DNA from: Pseudeuparius sepicola
Lineage: Eukaryota > Arthropoda > Insecta > Coleoptera > Anthribidae
DNA length: 64,000 nt
Reading direction: 5' to 3'
NCBI GenBank assembly: GCA_963920635.1
Contig: OY987298.1
Location: forward strand, 144,682,257 to 144,746,256
Numbering within the stretch: position 1 is the first letter of the stretch; every line of letters starts with the position of its first letter. Below the pieces are notes generated by a model. The model was not told the origin of the DNA, ran no database searches, and worked only from the letters and a program-made list of their open reading frames with translations. Shown here one piece after another: positions 44,956-55,638 of the stretch. The translations under genes and the position numbers were made by a program.

Positions 44956-46833
44956 GAAGGGTAGGTAATTCACTGCGATTGCACATACGAATGTCAATAT
45001 GCCATTTACATACAGTCTGAGCCATTTAGTGTGTATAGATGCGACCTAGACTATATATACATACGATCTATTTTCATATATCCATATACAATATGTATAT
45101 TATGGTGGTTCCACAACAAAATGGTTAACTAGGTAAAAACCCGTTATTTGTACTAATGAACCCGCTTTTAGTAGGTTGACTGCTATCCAAACTAATTCTG
45201 GCATACAGTCGTATTCATCGAATTGATAAGTACAATGGAAGTCGCACAGGTACCACTTTCATTGTTGTTTGGGGCAGCCAACTCTAGAGAGAGATAGGTT
45301 TCAAATGGAAATAAGTAAGACAAGGACGCCTAATGAACGTGTCAGCTGATTCAGGCAAAGGAGGTATATAGGGATGTTGCATATTAATGGGCGAATTTAA
45401 TGGGCATGTTCCGTAATTCTCTTTATTGTATGATCTGTATTCCGAAATTCGGGGCTTGTTTGTAGGAATGAGAATTTTTCTATATATAACCACAATTATG
45501 TAAATATTGCACAGAAAAAAATAGTGAATTGATTAAAAAATACCTACATGGCAATTTTATGTACCTGGAAGTAAATTGAGACAAATAAAATACAAATTCC
45601 AAAATAAAAGTTTATTTTAAAATAAAGGCCACAAAATATCTAGGTAAGGTATACATTTTCAACTTTAATTACTTATCTTAACTGATTTATTAATTTTAAA
45701 ATTCAATTTAATAGGAAAAGCATGTAAGACAGGTAGCTTTTACATATTTTTATAGTTTTTAATGTTTAGGCATCTAACAAAAAGAATTACAAATAATTAC
45801 CTTATTAAAGGGACCAGAACCTCAAGATTAATTCCATCTTTGACTACGAAGAGCTAGCACAATATTTTGCCAGTTTTTCCCTTGACTTGGAAAATAAAAA
45901 ACTGTAGCAATTACATACTTTTTAAGTTTGCGCTGCCCAAAATTCTCTATGAAATTGCTCTTAATAAATTGTTGACTACAAATGCAAGTAAATACTTGTA
46001 GACAGTACAAAATTTTTCCTTTTTATTGCTGCAATCCACTTGTCTCTAATATCACCTTATCTCTTGGAAAACTGCAAAGTTATTAGCAAAGATTTTTAAG
46101 ACTTACGAATGAAAAGAAACCCCACTATTCTTATTCTTTCCGCCCCGTTTGGTACATCCAAATACACAACATGAGTTGATCCTCTTTTTTGTAATTTACA
46201 ACTTAAACATAGCTAAATTAAATTTTCTCTCCGATCTAAAAATATAATATTAAACCAAACACCAACTAAGAAAACTCAACGCCGTTTTATACGAAACTGC
46301 CACCACGACACGAACTCAAATCAAATATAAATAATACAATAATAATTACACCTATTCGTATTGGGACTTGGGACAGAAGGAAAATGACGTTTGACAACGG
46401 AACTCGTTTGAAGCACAGGACACAAAAATGGAAAGTTAGGACAAACACCTCTTTTGTGTTATGTGGTTTTTGCCGGAATCGGCTGATTTATTTACTATTT
46501 CACTTGCTCAAGTTTGGCTGCCAGTTTCTCTCTCTACACTCCTTCCATCTACTTGTCATTTCAATGGTCGTATTTGATTCAAACAAACCTACCATCTGGA
46601 ATAGATATTGTGGGAACACAGGGAACACTGTATTTTATTGCCGAAAATTTAATAACTATTGCCGTTGAGGGATTATACTGCTTCAGTTTCGGTCGACCCT
46701 AGTACCGAATATTCGTAGTGTATCAATCTTCAGTCAACCACACAACGGTTGTATCCTTTCTAATGCGCGGGCGAGACGGCTTCGTGGGGGATCCTCGAAA
46801 TCGTCGAGGTCCCCTCGGGGGGGACTCGAGCGA

Positions 46834-46850
46834 CCCCCCCCCCCCCCCCC
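46834..46850. repeat. Poly-C run (17 bases) before exon 2
   Basis: A 17-C tract lies 54 bp upstream of the exon 2 acceptor, next to a GGGGGGGACTCGAG stretch, so a G/C hairpin can form. It may be part of the polypyrimidine region or a repeat end. Confidence 0.6.
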
Positions 46851-46904
46851 GGGGAAGCTGCCTTCTCCGCGCACCAACCACACCGTTCCCCCTTTGTCGC
46901 GCAG

Positions 46905-47128
46905 ACCGGGACAGTGGCGACGAGGAGGACCTCGCCCCGTTGCGCTGCTGGGACTGCAACGTCAACTTCACCAGCCGCCACTACCTCTACCAGCACCTGC
47001 TGCACCACGTGCGGCAGCCGCGCCTGCAGCTGGAGCGACTGCCGTCGCCGCCGGCCGCGCCGGGCGGCCTCCGCCTCGTGCTGAAGAGCAGCGGCTCGCC
47101 GGACACCTACCGCATCATCAGCCCCACG
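46905..47128 (+). CDS. C2H2 zinc-finger protein, coding exon 2
   Basis: The exon is very GC-rich against AT-rich flanks and has an open frame throughout. The acceptor GTCGCGCAG ends at 46904 and the donor GTGAGT starts at 47129. It carries residues 13-87 of the predicted protein: an acidic start (DSGDEED), then one C2H2 finger, C27-x2-C30...F34...L40...H43-x3-H47 (CWDCNVNF, YLYQHLLHH). A Pro-rich linker and LRLVLKSSGSPDTYRIISPT follow. A nuclear DNA-binding or regulatory role is the family expectation. The phase is 1 at its start and 0 at its end, matching exons 1 and 3. An antisense frame over the same bases reflects G+C content only. The specific orthologue is not recognised. Confidence 0.85.
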
Positions 47129-47378
47129 GTGAGTGCGCGACCTGGCCGCGTCCGGCCCTCGGGCCAGAGATAATATAGAAGAAACTTCCAAATGGAAATT
47201 TCTGTCGCCGACATTTTCTCTGTTTACTAATAGATAAGGTGTCCCATTTTCGCATACAAGCCTCGAAGAGGGTTGAAAAGTACATAGATGTTGAATAGCA
47301 TGAAGGGAAATTTGCGAGTGGCTCCTGCGGATAACATTGTATAAAAAATTAGATTTTCCTATAGTATGGTATACATAC

Positions 47379-48608
47379 AGGGTGTCCAACTTTAAAACTG
47401 TACAAATCCGTAAAATCTTTATTTTTTGAGATGATCTCCTAAACTTTTTTTGTTTGAGAGGCCTTCAAAAGCCGCTTGTTTTGGCCTTCCTGCCATTTTA
47501 AAAATGCTAATTCAGGGCCGGCTGCGATTTTTTTATACCCCCGAATTTCACGAAAACCATTTAGCGATCTTTTTATTTAAAATCTGACCCCACAGCGTTA
47601 ATCAGAACACCCCAAAACCCTTATATACCAAATTTGAATAAAAAAATATACAGGGAGTTCCATTCTAAAGGGTGTCAAATTTGAGCAAAATAGGAATTTT
47701 AAAGGCATCTGCCAAGTCAAGTGTGACATGGAATCTCCTCAAACAAAACAATTGAATAGTCGATAGGACCACTCAAGGTGTTGGTGTGCAGAGTGTTCTT
47801 ATCTGTGCCATCTCAAATTACTAAATTTTTGGAACTTTATACGGGTCAAAAATCGAGTATATCAAAACCGCTCCACACACTATAAACGAACTAAATCTAA
47901 AAAATACAGAAGCGTGCCAGTCAGTAAGTCCATATCAGTTAAGGTGCCTGGTGTGCCACAATAGGAAACGCACAGAAAATGTATCATCTTAGACAGTGAC
48001 TTTGTTGAAAAAGGTCCAATAATTTAAATTCTTTTTATTTGTTAGTTATCATTTTGTACAGAAATACATTACTTTTGTGTTTATCAATATTTTTAATGAT
48101 TCCAGAGCACTCTTGATCCGTATAAATTTTATAAAATTTCAGAATTTTGAGATGGCTCAGAGAAAAATACCATGTATATTTTTATAGTAAATCTTTTCAC
48201 ATCAACATTTTGAGTGGTCCTATTGATCATTCAACTATTTTGAAGGGATTCCATGGCACACTTAACTCGCCAGATGTCTTTAAAATTCCTATTTTGCTCA
48301 ATTTTGACACCCTACAGAATGGAACTCCCTGTATATTTATTGTTCAAATTTGGTATACCTATGGGGGTTTTGGGGTGTTCTGATTAACGCTGTGGGATCA
48401 GATTTTAAATAAAAAAATCGCTAAATGGTTTTCGTGAAAATCGGGGGTATAAAAAAATCGCAGCCGGCCCTGGATTTGCATTTTGAAAATGGCGGGAAGG
48501 CCAAAAGAAACGTTTTTTGAAGGCCTTTCAAACAAAAAAAAGTTTTGGCGATTATCTCCAAAAATGAAGATGTTACGGATTTGTACAGTTTTAAAGTTGT
48601 GTGTATAC
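47379..48608. mobile_element. Palindromic element, second copy of the 30312-31104 family
   Basis: The left end TACAGGGTGTCCAACTTTAA is mirrored at 48595-48608. The arms share AGGCCTTCAAAA, GGGCCGGCTGCGATTTTTTT and CAGCGTTAATCAGAACACCC with complements near 48380-48520, the same words as at 30312-31104. The loop is longer here and includes extra sequence (47780-48230). Inner ends CAGGGAGTTCCATTCT / AGAATGGAACTCCCTG form a second symmetric pair. Confidence 0.8.
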
Positions 48609-48611
48609 AGT

Positions 48612-49510
48612 GTGTCCACGGATAGGGTGTAAATGACAAAAAAAAAATTCGAGTTGAAATTTGAGCTTCTGGGGATAAGCCCTGCTTGGTTTGTGACGTA
48701 ATTTTACTTTCGAAAAATCACGTGTGCCTTGGGAATTTTGAAAAAACGAATTTTCTACATCAGTAAAGTGCCCTTTTTGTAGGTTTTACGACAAAATGTT
48801 ATTAAGGAAACTTGTTCAGAATGACGAACTGAGTATAGGTTTGCGAAATTTCGAAAGTCTAGGCCTACTTTGATTTTTTGTCATTTTTTCCCACGTTTTT
48901 TAGAAAAGTGCACTTTGTGTAGCTTTCGCATTAAAATGTTACTAAGAAAACTTGTTCATGGTTTCGTGGCAAATTTAATTTTTTCGTATTATTTCAGGGT
49001 ATACTTCTGAAATATTAACTAAAAAATTGGCTCCATAAGCAAGACTCAAAGTATAGAAAAAATGTGTTTCTTACTTTAAATAAAGTCAACTTTTTCCAAT
49101 AAACTTAGCTATTCAAGGTTTTACTTTTCCGAGATACAGGGCCTAACATAAATTTTATCTTCCCTAAATGTTTTAGGCCATGTATCTTCAAAGGTATAAC
49201 CTTAAATAGGTAAGTTTATTGGAAAAAGTTATATCCATTGCCATTACTATTATTTGTAATAAAGTAAGTTGCAAGTTACAGTTTCAATTGTTTTTAATAA
49301 ACCACGTGCAACCTGATTTAAGCCAGTAGTCAGGTAACGTAGATAGTTAAATCGTGATTTTCATTGGTTTCTAGAATTTTTATCGTTCAATATTTTTTAA
49401 TAAAAATTTGGTACAAACCCGATTTAAGTAAGGAATCCAGTGGCGAAGTCATAATTTTTATAAAAATGTGCCTAATAGGGGTTTTCCGGTTTGAAGTGGG
49501 TCACCCTGTA
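48612..49510. repeat. Degraded repeat with direct and inverted duplications
   Basis: It starts at CAGTGTGTCCACGG and ends near GGGTCACCCTGTAGAAT. AAAATGTTATTAAGGAAACT (48795) recurs as AAAATGTTACTAAGAAAACT (48932). AACTTTTTCCAATAAACTTA (49089) faces TAAGTTTATTGGAAAAAGTT (49211). It is probably a decayed member of the CAGGGTG-type repeats. Confidence 0.5.
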
Positions 49511-50439
49511 GAATAGGGAAGTTGCATTAAATGAAATTTCCAAATATCATTAATTTTTCAAAAATTACCTCTGGGAATTAATAAATTAGAAATAAAATTG
49601 GAATTTTTTAAACTTTCTTCGGGGACATGAACCGATTTTGATGTCATAAAAGCTGTCCGAATTTTGTCGAACATTTATTTTTGTGTTGTGTGAAACAATC
49701 TTGTCAAAAATTTGTAGCTGTTACATTTTGAGATTAAATAATTGTTGATTGAAGAATAATCCTTCACTAAACAATTAAATATAAATAAATATGTAATTAT
49801 TATTATAAATATGACTCATAAAAGACTTGCTTACCTGCTTATCTGAACCCTAACTTAAGCAATATTACTTACCTGTATCTAAATATTTACTGTTAAGAAT
49901 TCCTGAATTTTCCAGGCAACTTGAAAAAGTTGTCTTTTAATGAGTTCGGTGGCGAAAAAACCCAATTAAAAATTAAATTTACCTGTATCTACTTAACAAC
50001 AGTATTGTTGTCATTACTGGTTCACTATATTTTATGACTTAGCACATTATTGCCTCAACATCAATCTGCCGGCGTACTGCAAGCAGTGGACACTGATACA
50101 AAAATCTTTGTAGGAAACTGCTTTTGCAATATACCACAAATCCCTTCACCATATTTTCGCCGGGATCCTTGAATTCGGCCACAAATCCTACCCGTTCTAA
50201 AGTAAGGAAAGTGACCTCTTCTACGAAAGTTGAACTTATTCAAGTCGGTTATAAGGTTTTTGGTTGTACTACTTGTGTTTATTGCAAATTGCCAAAAATG
50301 TCGGACGATTTACCACTTTCCACTTTGTTGCTTTACCGTAACTACAAAATATTGTTTCGCAAAAACGTGTAAAAACAATGAAACCTGCAAGTGCATAAAA
50401 AATAGATGCAAAGCTGCTGTGCTATGCACACGCATCCCA

Positions 50440-50945
50440 GATTACAATTATTTCCAAAGACTAGCATTCTCACGATCCAGAAACTCCAATAAAATTTGTC
50501 GTCAAATTGTTTCAACTTCTTGCAAGAGGAAAGCTACAAAGGATATTTTTTGAGCGACCGTGCAAACTTTTGCTGTCATTATGCCAGAAGAAAGATGTTG
50601 CCGCATTTGTCACGTTCAGTTCAAGAGGTATAGTATATTCGCATTTATACCGTTGACCTTTCTGAAATAAATCAACTACCTGATAAGACCCCACTCTGTA
50701 CAGGTATAATATTTTACTGGGCGCAGGGTCGCCTTAAACATGTACCTCAAAAGTCCATGTTCAAACCAATCTTCAAACAGGTGAATCTATGGTAGGTATA
50801 TATGATCCGACCTTGTCCGAAATTTGAGGCATTTTGTGGTCAAAGGGATAATGATCGTTTTATGGTAGGCAATAGATCAACCGTATAAATGCGAATATAC
50901 TATACATACAGCTTTACTAAAACATCTGTAAACGAAGACTTCGAG
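50440..50945 (+). pseudogene. FLYWCH-MULE gene fragment, copy B
   Basis: CRQIVSTSCKRKATKDI (about 50500-50550) aligns with RQVVSVTCKRKATEDL in copy A (51410-51460). The following ERPCKLL..LCQKKD region matches less well. The sequence is then split by a 272-bp MITE, and GAGG|TACATACAGCTTTA continues beyond it exactly as GAGGTACATACATATAGCTT does in copy A. A cysteine-rich segment just upstream (CKNNETCKCIKNRCKA, near 50380) may belong to another broken gene. No intact frame remains. Confidence 0.6.
50631..50902. mobile_element. TA-flanked MITE inside MULE copy B
   Basis: The ends TAGTATATTCGCATTTATAC are perfect inverted repeats, with TA on both sides (50629-50630, 50903-50904). Removing the 272 bp restores the MULE-derived GAGGTACATAC word, so the exact insertion site is known. 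The interior is non-coding. Confidence 0.8.
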
Positions 50946-51186
50946 GGCGCATGCAAATTGGGCACCAAACAGGTATTTTCCTCTTTGCGGTCAGTTTCGA
51001 GGGTTTATGAAAACTGAAATTTGGGCACCGAGGCCCAAAGGGTGGGTCAAATAAGATTTAAGTACCTGGAGTAATAAAATAAAATTATTAATGGCTGTAA
51101 CCTATATAAGGCCCTGCAAAAATGAATCACATTTTATTATTGTTTCGTTATTGACATTGTTATAGCGCGTATCGTGTATAGTTGCA

Positions 51187-52560
51187 ATGGAAACCAAAAT
51201 AATTTCCAGTAATCGAGGAAAACCAATGTTAGTGTTTGATAATTTTAAATTTAGTTTTACTAAAGACATAAAGTCTACGAGTGAAAAGTTTTGGAGGTGT
51301 ACAAATCGGCAGTGCAAAGCAACGGTGCATACCCTCGGGTCATCAAAGGACATCGTAATAACTAAACATCCAGGAGAGCACAACCACGAGGCAAATTTGG
51401 CAAGCCTAACACGACAAGTTGTAAGTGTTACTTGCAAAAGGAAAGCTACAGAAGACCTTGCGGAAAAACCTATGAAGATCATACGCCAGGAGTTACAAAG
51501 GGACCTTCCGAGTAACTTAACGACAACGGATGTCCAGTACATAAGACACAATATGTACAATAGCCGCCGACGAACACTACCAACTTTGCCGAAGAACATG
51601 ATCGAGGTACATACATATAGCTTTATCTAGTTTGAATGTAGTTACGTCGCGAAATGAGAATTTCGTACTAATTAATAACCAAAGATCATAATAAACATCG
51701 TAATTTTTTCTTGTGATACAAACATCAACATTATTAAAGACATGTCACGCATTTACATAGATGGCACTTTTAGGTACTGTCCAAAATTCTTCAGCCAATT
51801 TTTCACTATACACGGTTTTGTAAATGGAAGATACATACCGCTTATTTATTGTTTGCTTCCAAGTAAGAGCGCGGAAATATATACAAAACTATTTAAACTA
51901 GTCGTAGGCGCGTGTTTGTCAAAAGGAATTGATTTAAATATTATAGAGGTAGCTGTATATAGATTTTGAGAAAGCCATACCCCTAGTTATATTAAACACT
52001 TGGCCTAATGCTAAAATTGTTGGTTGTAGGTTGTAGGTTTCACTTGTCTCAGGCATGGTACCGAAAAATTCAAACTTGTGGTTTGGTGCCGGAATACAAG
52101 CATGAGGCAAGTGAAATAGGCAAGTGGTTAAAATTGACTTTTGCACTTATGTATCTGGATCCGACCGAAGTAGGTGAGTGTTTTGCTATTGAATTGTTGC
52201 TATTGAAGACCCCCGAGTTGTGAAATATGCCGACTATTTAGTAGATACTTATATTTCTGAAGAGTCACTTTTTCCACCTATTATCTGGGCAGAACATTCA
52301 TCTACCATCACACGTACATACAACAAATGCTTGTGAGTCTTTTCACAGTAATTTTAACAACTCCATATATGCTGAACATCCTAACCTATTCGTTTTTGTT
52401 GAAAAACTGAAAGAGTTTCAAACCGACACATATTATATTAAAATTCAAAGTCTTCAAAAACCTATACAAAACCATGACATGAAAGTTAAAAAAGACAGAA
52501 ATTTATTGAATCAATGATTATTAAATACCAAAATAAGGAAATCAATAGGCTACACTTTAT
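51187..52560 (+). pseudogene. FLYWCH zinc finger plus MULE transposase, copy A (broken)
   Basis: Residues 1-70 form a FLYWCH zinc finger: RGKPMLVFDNFKF, FWRC..RQCKA, then GEHNHEA supplying the Cys/His ligands. The MULE transposase core follows in other frames: IYIDGTFRYCPKFF with the first Asp (51755), IDFEKA with a second Asp (51955), then GCRFHLSQAWYRK (52025) and a C-terminal region readable to about 52560 (ACESFHSNFNNS). A frameshift near 51690 and a 7-bp duplication (GTTGTAG twice, 52022-52036) break the frame, with more shifts near 52330. The gene would have encoded a cut-and-paste transposase. It is dead. The ends of the element were not found. Confidence 0.8.
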
Positions 52561-52581
52561 TAAATGTTTGTCATTCCATAT

Positions 52582-52690
52582 AATAATGATGAATAATAAG
52601 CTTATACCTTTGCTTACCTATAAATACCTAAATTTAATAATGATGAATAATAAGCTTATACCTTTGCTTAGGTAACTACCTATAAGTACC
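52582..52690. repeat. 54-bp tandem duplication
   Basis: AATGATGAATAATAAGCTTA with the following TACCTTTGCTTA and CTATAA.TACCTAAA occurs twice head to tail. Confidence 0.75.
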
Positions 52691-52734
52691 TAAACTTACG
52701 TGACCGTTGAACCTACAGGTAAAAATAAGAGGCT

Positions 52735-52840
52735 CTGTGCCCAAAATGCAACTTTTGTAAAGAGGACCTTTTGGGTCGGTGCCCAAAATGCATGTTGGAT
52801 TAGTCCATTTATTGCCTTGGTGCCCAAAATGCAAACTCCC
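52735..52840. repeat. Three spaced copies of GTGCCCAAAATGCA
   Basis: GTGCCCAAAATGCA occurs at about 52738, 52780 and 52819, roughly 40 bp apart, with dissimilar spacers. Related TTGGGCACC words lie at 50970-51035 on the other strand. Confidence 0.5.
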
Positions 52841-53048
52841 GACTTCGAGGGATAAATATTTCTTACTAAAGGAAAGGCACATATATTATTATATGCAAAC
52901 TCGTCAAATCCCAATGGTCAAATTGCAGGTATTTACAACACTTGCATTTTCATCGCCAATATAGAAAGGGGTTAAGATTATGGTTTAATAATTCCCAATT
53001 ATTATACATGCCTATATTATAATGAGAAGATTTAATCTCAAAGTCATA

Positions 53049-54083
53049 TACAGGGTGATTCACCAGCAATGGGACATCCCGAAACTGGGGGTAGGGGAGA
53101 CCAAAATATCGCGATTGAGCCCAACATTGCTTAAACAAATGTTGCTTGTTTGAGAAATACAGTGCGTTCAAGTTCTTCTTTTTAAAATTGAATTATGGCT
53201 ATACCTACCAAAATAATCAAACTGCTGATCTGAAATTTGGCACTGCTATGTTTTTGGGGATGGAGAATAAGCTGAAAATGTCAATTTCTACGTATCTCAC
53301 AGAGGGCGCCACTTGCGCTGTTTTTGGATCGTGCTTTTCATTCCGCAACAAAGAGGTACTCTTGTTTCATAACGATCAAATCAACCGTTTGAGTTGACAA
53401 AACGTGCCCCAAAACGCCTGTTGACTTCAATATTCGAAAAATAAAATTTTCACCTACTGCTTTCAAATATTGCACAACGATTATTTAAAGCGAGAAAAAC
53501 AATGTCCCAAAAAATGTTCACTTTCAAAATGGAACGATTGAAACTCAACAAAATTTGGACACCCTATTTCAAGAAAACGAATATGTTTCGAACAATGTTC
53601 ATTTGGCATTTTTTCTTAATTTTCAATGTATAGTTGATCGGTAACATTTAAAAGCAGTGGGTGGAAATTTTATTTTGCGAATATTGAAGTCAACAGGTGT
53701 TTTGGGGCACGTTTTGGCAAATTCAACGCAAACGGTTGATTTGATCATTATGAAACAAGAGCTTCTTTTTGTTGCATAATGAAAATATATGCGCTAAAAT
53801 GATGGACTTGCAGGACCAAAAAGATAACCTCACAAAAGTTACGAGTAAAAGCACGATCCAAAAACAGCGCAAGTGTGTATCTGTGAGATACGTAGAAATT
53901 GATATTTTCAGCTTATTCTCCATCCCCAAAAACATAGCAGTACCATATTTCAGTTCAGCAGCTTGATTATTATTTTGGTAGATATAGCCGTAATTCATTT
54001 CAAAAAGAAGAACTTGAACGCACTGTATCTCTCAAACACACAACCAGTTTCGGGATTTCCCCTTGCTGGTGAATCACCCCGTA
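53049..54083. mobile_element. 1.0-kb palindromic element with CAGGGTGATTCACC ends
   Basis: It begins TACAGGGTGATTCACCAGCA and ends TGCTGGTGAATCACCCCGTA. Arms of about 350 bp match, including GAACTTGAACGCACTGTATC against its complement near 53155 and GGGGATGGAGAATAAGCTGA against its complement near 53915. The centre lies around 53560. Mirror open frames are by-products. Confidence 0.85.
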
Positions 54084-54509
54084 TAAACGAAAACAAGATG
54101 TAAGAGGGATTATTGCTCTTCAGCGGATATTGTTAGTAGCAGTGATGGAGATTAAAATTATTTCGAGTATTCGAGGAAAGCCAATGTTAGTTACGAACAA
54201 TTTCAAGTAACAATGTGCGGTCAACGGGCGAAAAGTACTGGAGGTGCATTAACCGGCAGTGCAAAGCAACAATTTACACACTTGGACTTGGACCACTAAA
54301 GGACATTGTCGTAACGAAGTACAAAGGAGATCATAACATAAAGTCTTAAGTGTTGCCTGCAAAAGGGAAAGCAGCAGAAGAGCCGAGTGAGAAACCCACG
54401 AAGATAATACGTCAGGAACTGCAAAGGAACCTGCCGAACGCTTTGACAGCAACCGATGTGGAATATGTAAGGCGCAATATGTTTAACAGCGGTCGAAAAT
54501 TGCTTCCAG

Positions 54510-55638
54510 CACGGGCGTAGCCAAGGGGGGGTTTCGGGGGTTCAACCCCCCCCCCCCGAAATAAGCAAAATATTACCTAATATTATACCGAAAAAATACG
54601 AGGAGTGAAGAGTTAAATTATTATTACGTTTGAATATATGTAGTAATAGTAGCGCCTAGCGCCATCTTTTGACGAGAGGCAGACGCAGTTGCAGCCGAAC
54701 TATTTTGTATTGTAGGGACACTTTGCGTTGTTTCTCGATTATTCGCCACGCCCCTCGGTCGAAATGAGCGGAACTTTGTGGAAGTTCGTGGAAGTTTCTG
54801 GACGGCTACTGGGCTGCTATATAAGCGGCGCCGCGGCGCGTGACCGCGCTTACGGCAGTATTGTTCCATGCGAACTCGAAGCGAATAAAAGTGAAAAGTG
54901 GTGAACGAATAGTGAAGAGAATTAAGTGTACCGTGTAAGTGAGTAATTTTAGTGCGCTGTTATTCGATGACCTTGTTAAGGATAGATACGTGAATCATTA
55001 TTACTGTCGAAAAATGGAGGGGAAAAAAAGGAAGGGTGATAAACCTAAAGGTATGGACTACTGTAAAAAGTGGTGTAGTCAAGGTCAAGGGGTTTCTAAT
55101 AAAGAAACTAATTTGGATTTAGCTATCAAAGCTTCAGCTACCTTGCATGCTGATAAGAAGACTGCCTACCCCGAAATCTAGTTTGGAATGCCTAGATATG
55201 TGCGATAAAAACCTTTATCCTAATATTTACACATTACTACAAATCTTGGCTACCATTCCTGTATCCACTGCTACCCCAGAAAGGTCTTTCTCGAGCCTAA
55301 GGAGACTGAAAAACTATTTACGAAACACTACAAGTGAAAACAGACTTAATGGTTTGGCTCTAATGAACATTCACTATGGAACAGAAATTCATGCAGATGA
55401 AGTAGTGGATATATTTAAAAGAAAAAGCCGAAGATTTCTTCTTTAATGGTTTTAGATTTAGCGCAGAGGAACGAAGTTAATTTATCCATTTCATTTAAAG
55501 TTAAGAACTTTATAAATATGTCGTAGTTTTTCGGATGAATATATAGATATTAAATTTCATGTAAGTATATTTTTGTTGTTTTATTTACTTCTCAAACTAA
55601 ACCCCCCCCCCCAAAACTAAATCCTGGCTACGCCCGTG
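54510..55638 (+). mobile_element. hAT-type non-autonomous element, 8-bp target duplication
   Basis: Terminal inverted repeats CACGGGCGTAGCCA and TGGCTACGCCCGTG are followed by homopolymer C/G runs. Flanking GCTTCCAG occurs at 54502-54509 and 55639-55646, the 8-bp duplication diagnostic of hAT elements. The 1,129-bp element keeps a leader with GC-rich promoter-like sequence (54820-54950), a start region and the C-terminal dimerisation region of a transposase, with everything between deleted. Confidence 0.92.
55014..55446 (+). pseudogene. Internally deleted hAT transposase
   Basis: The ATG at 55014 reads MEGKKRKGDKPKG...YCKKW, then meets a stop at 55181. In another frame, from about 55147, the C-terminal hAT dimerisation domain is clear: PNIYTLLQILATIPVSTATP, ERSFSSLRRLKNYLRNTTSE and RLNGLALMNIH. 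The catalytic DDE region is gone. The tail matches transposases of the ZMYM/THAP-related hAT group. It could only move by help from a full-length relative. Confidence 0.8.

Larger units (their letters stand above)
19644..46904 (+). other. Intron 1 of the zinc-finger gene (27.3 kb)
   Basis: It is bounded by GTGAGT at 19644 and a TTTGTCGCGCAG acceptor ending at 46904. It is filled with repeats listed separately. The subregions 19860-21100, 28200-29760 and 44960-46780 hold only AT-rich or simple sequence that I could not assign. No other host exon joining these was found. Confidence 0.65.

Noticed and set aside
46760..47389. A 209-codon antisense frame over zinc-finger exon 2
   Set aside because: It is open because the exon is GC-rich. 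It has no family motif and runs into AT-rich repeat sequence, whereas the plus strand has a C2H2 finger and splice sites in phase.
50124..50553. Cysteine-rich frame near 50380 as an intact zinc-finger gene
   Set aside because: Only a short CKNNETCKCIKNRCKA segment stands out. The frame then runs directly into MULE-derived sequence, so at most it is a fragment of a broken element.
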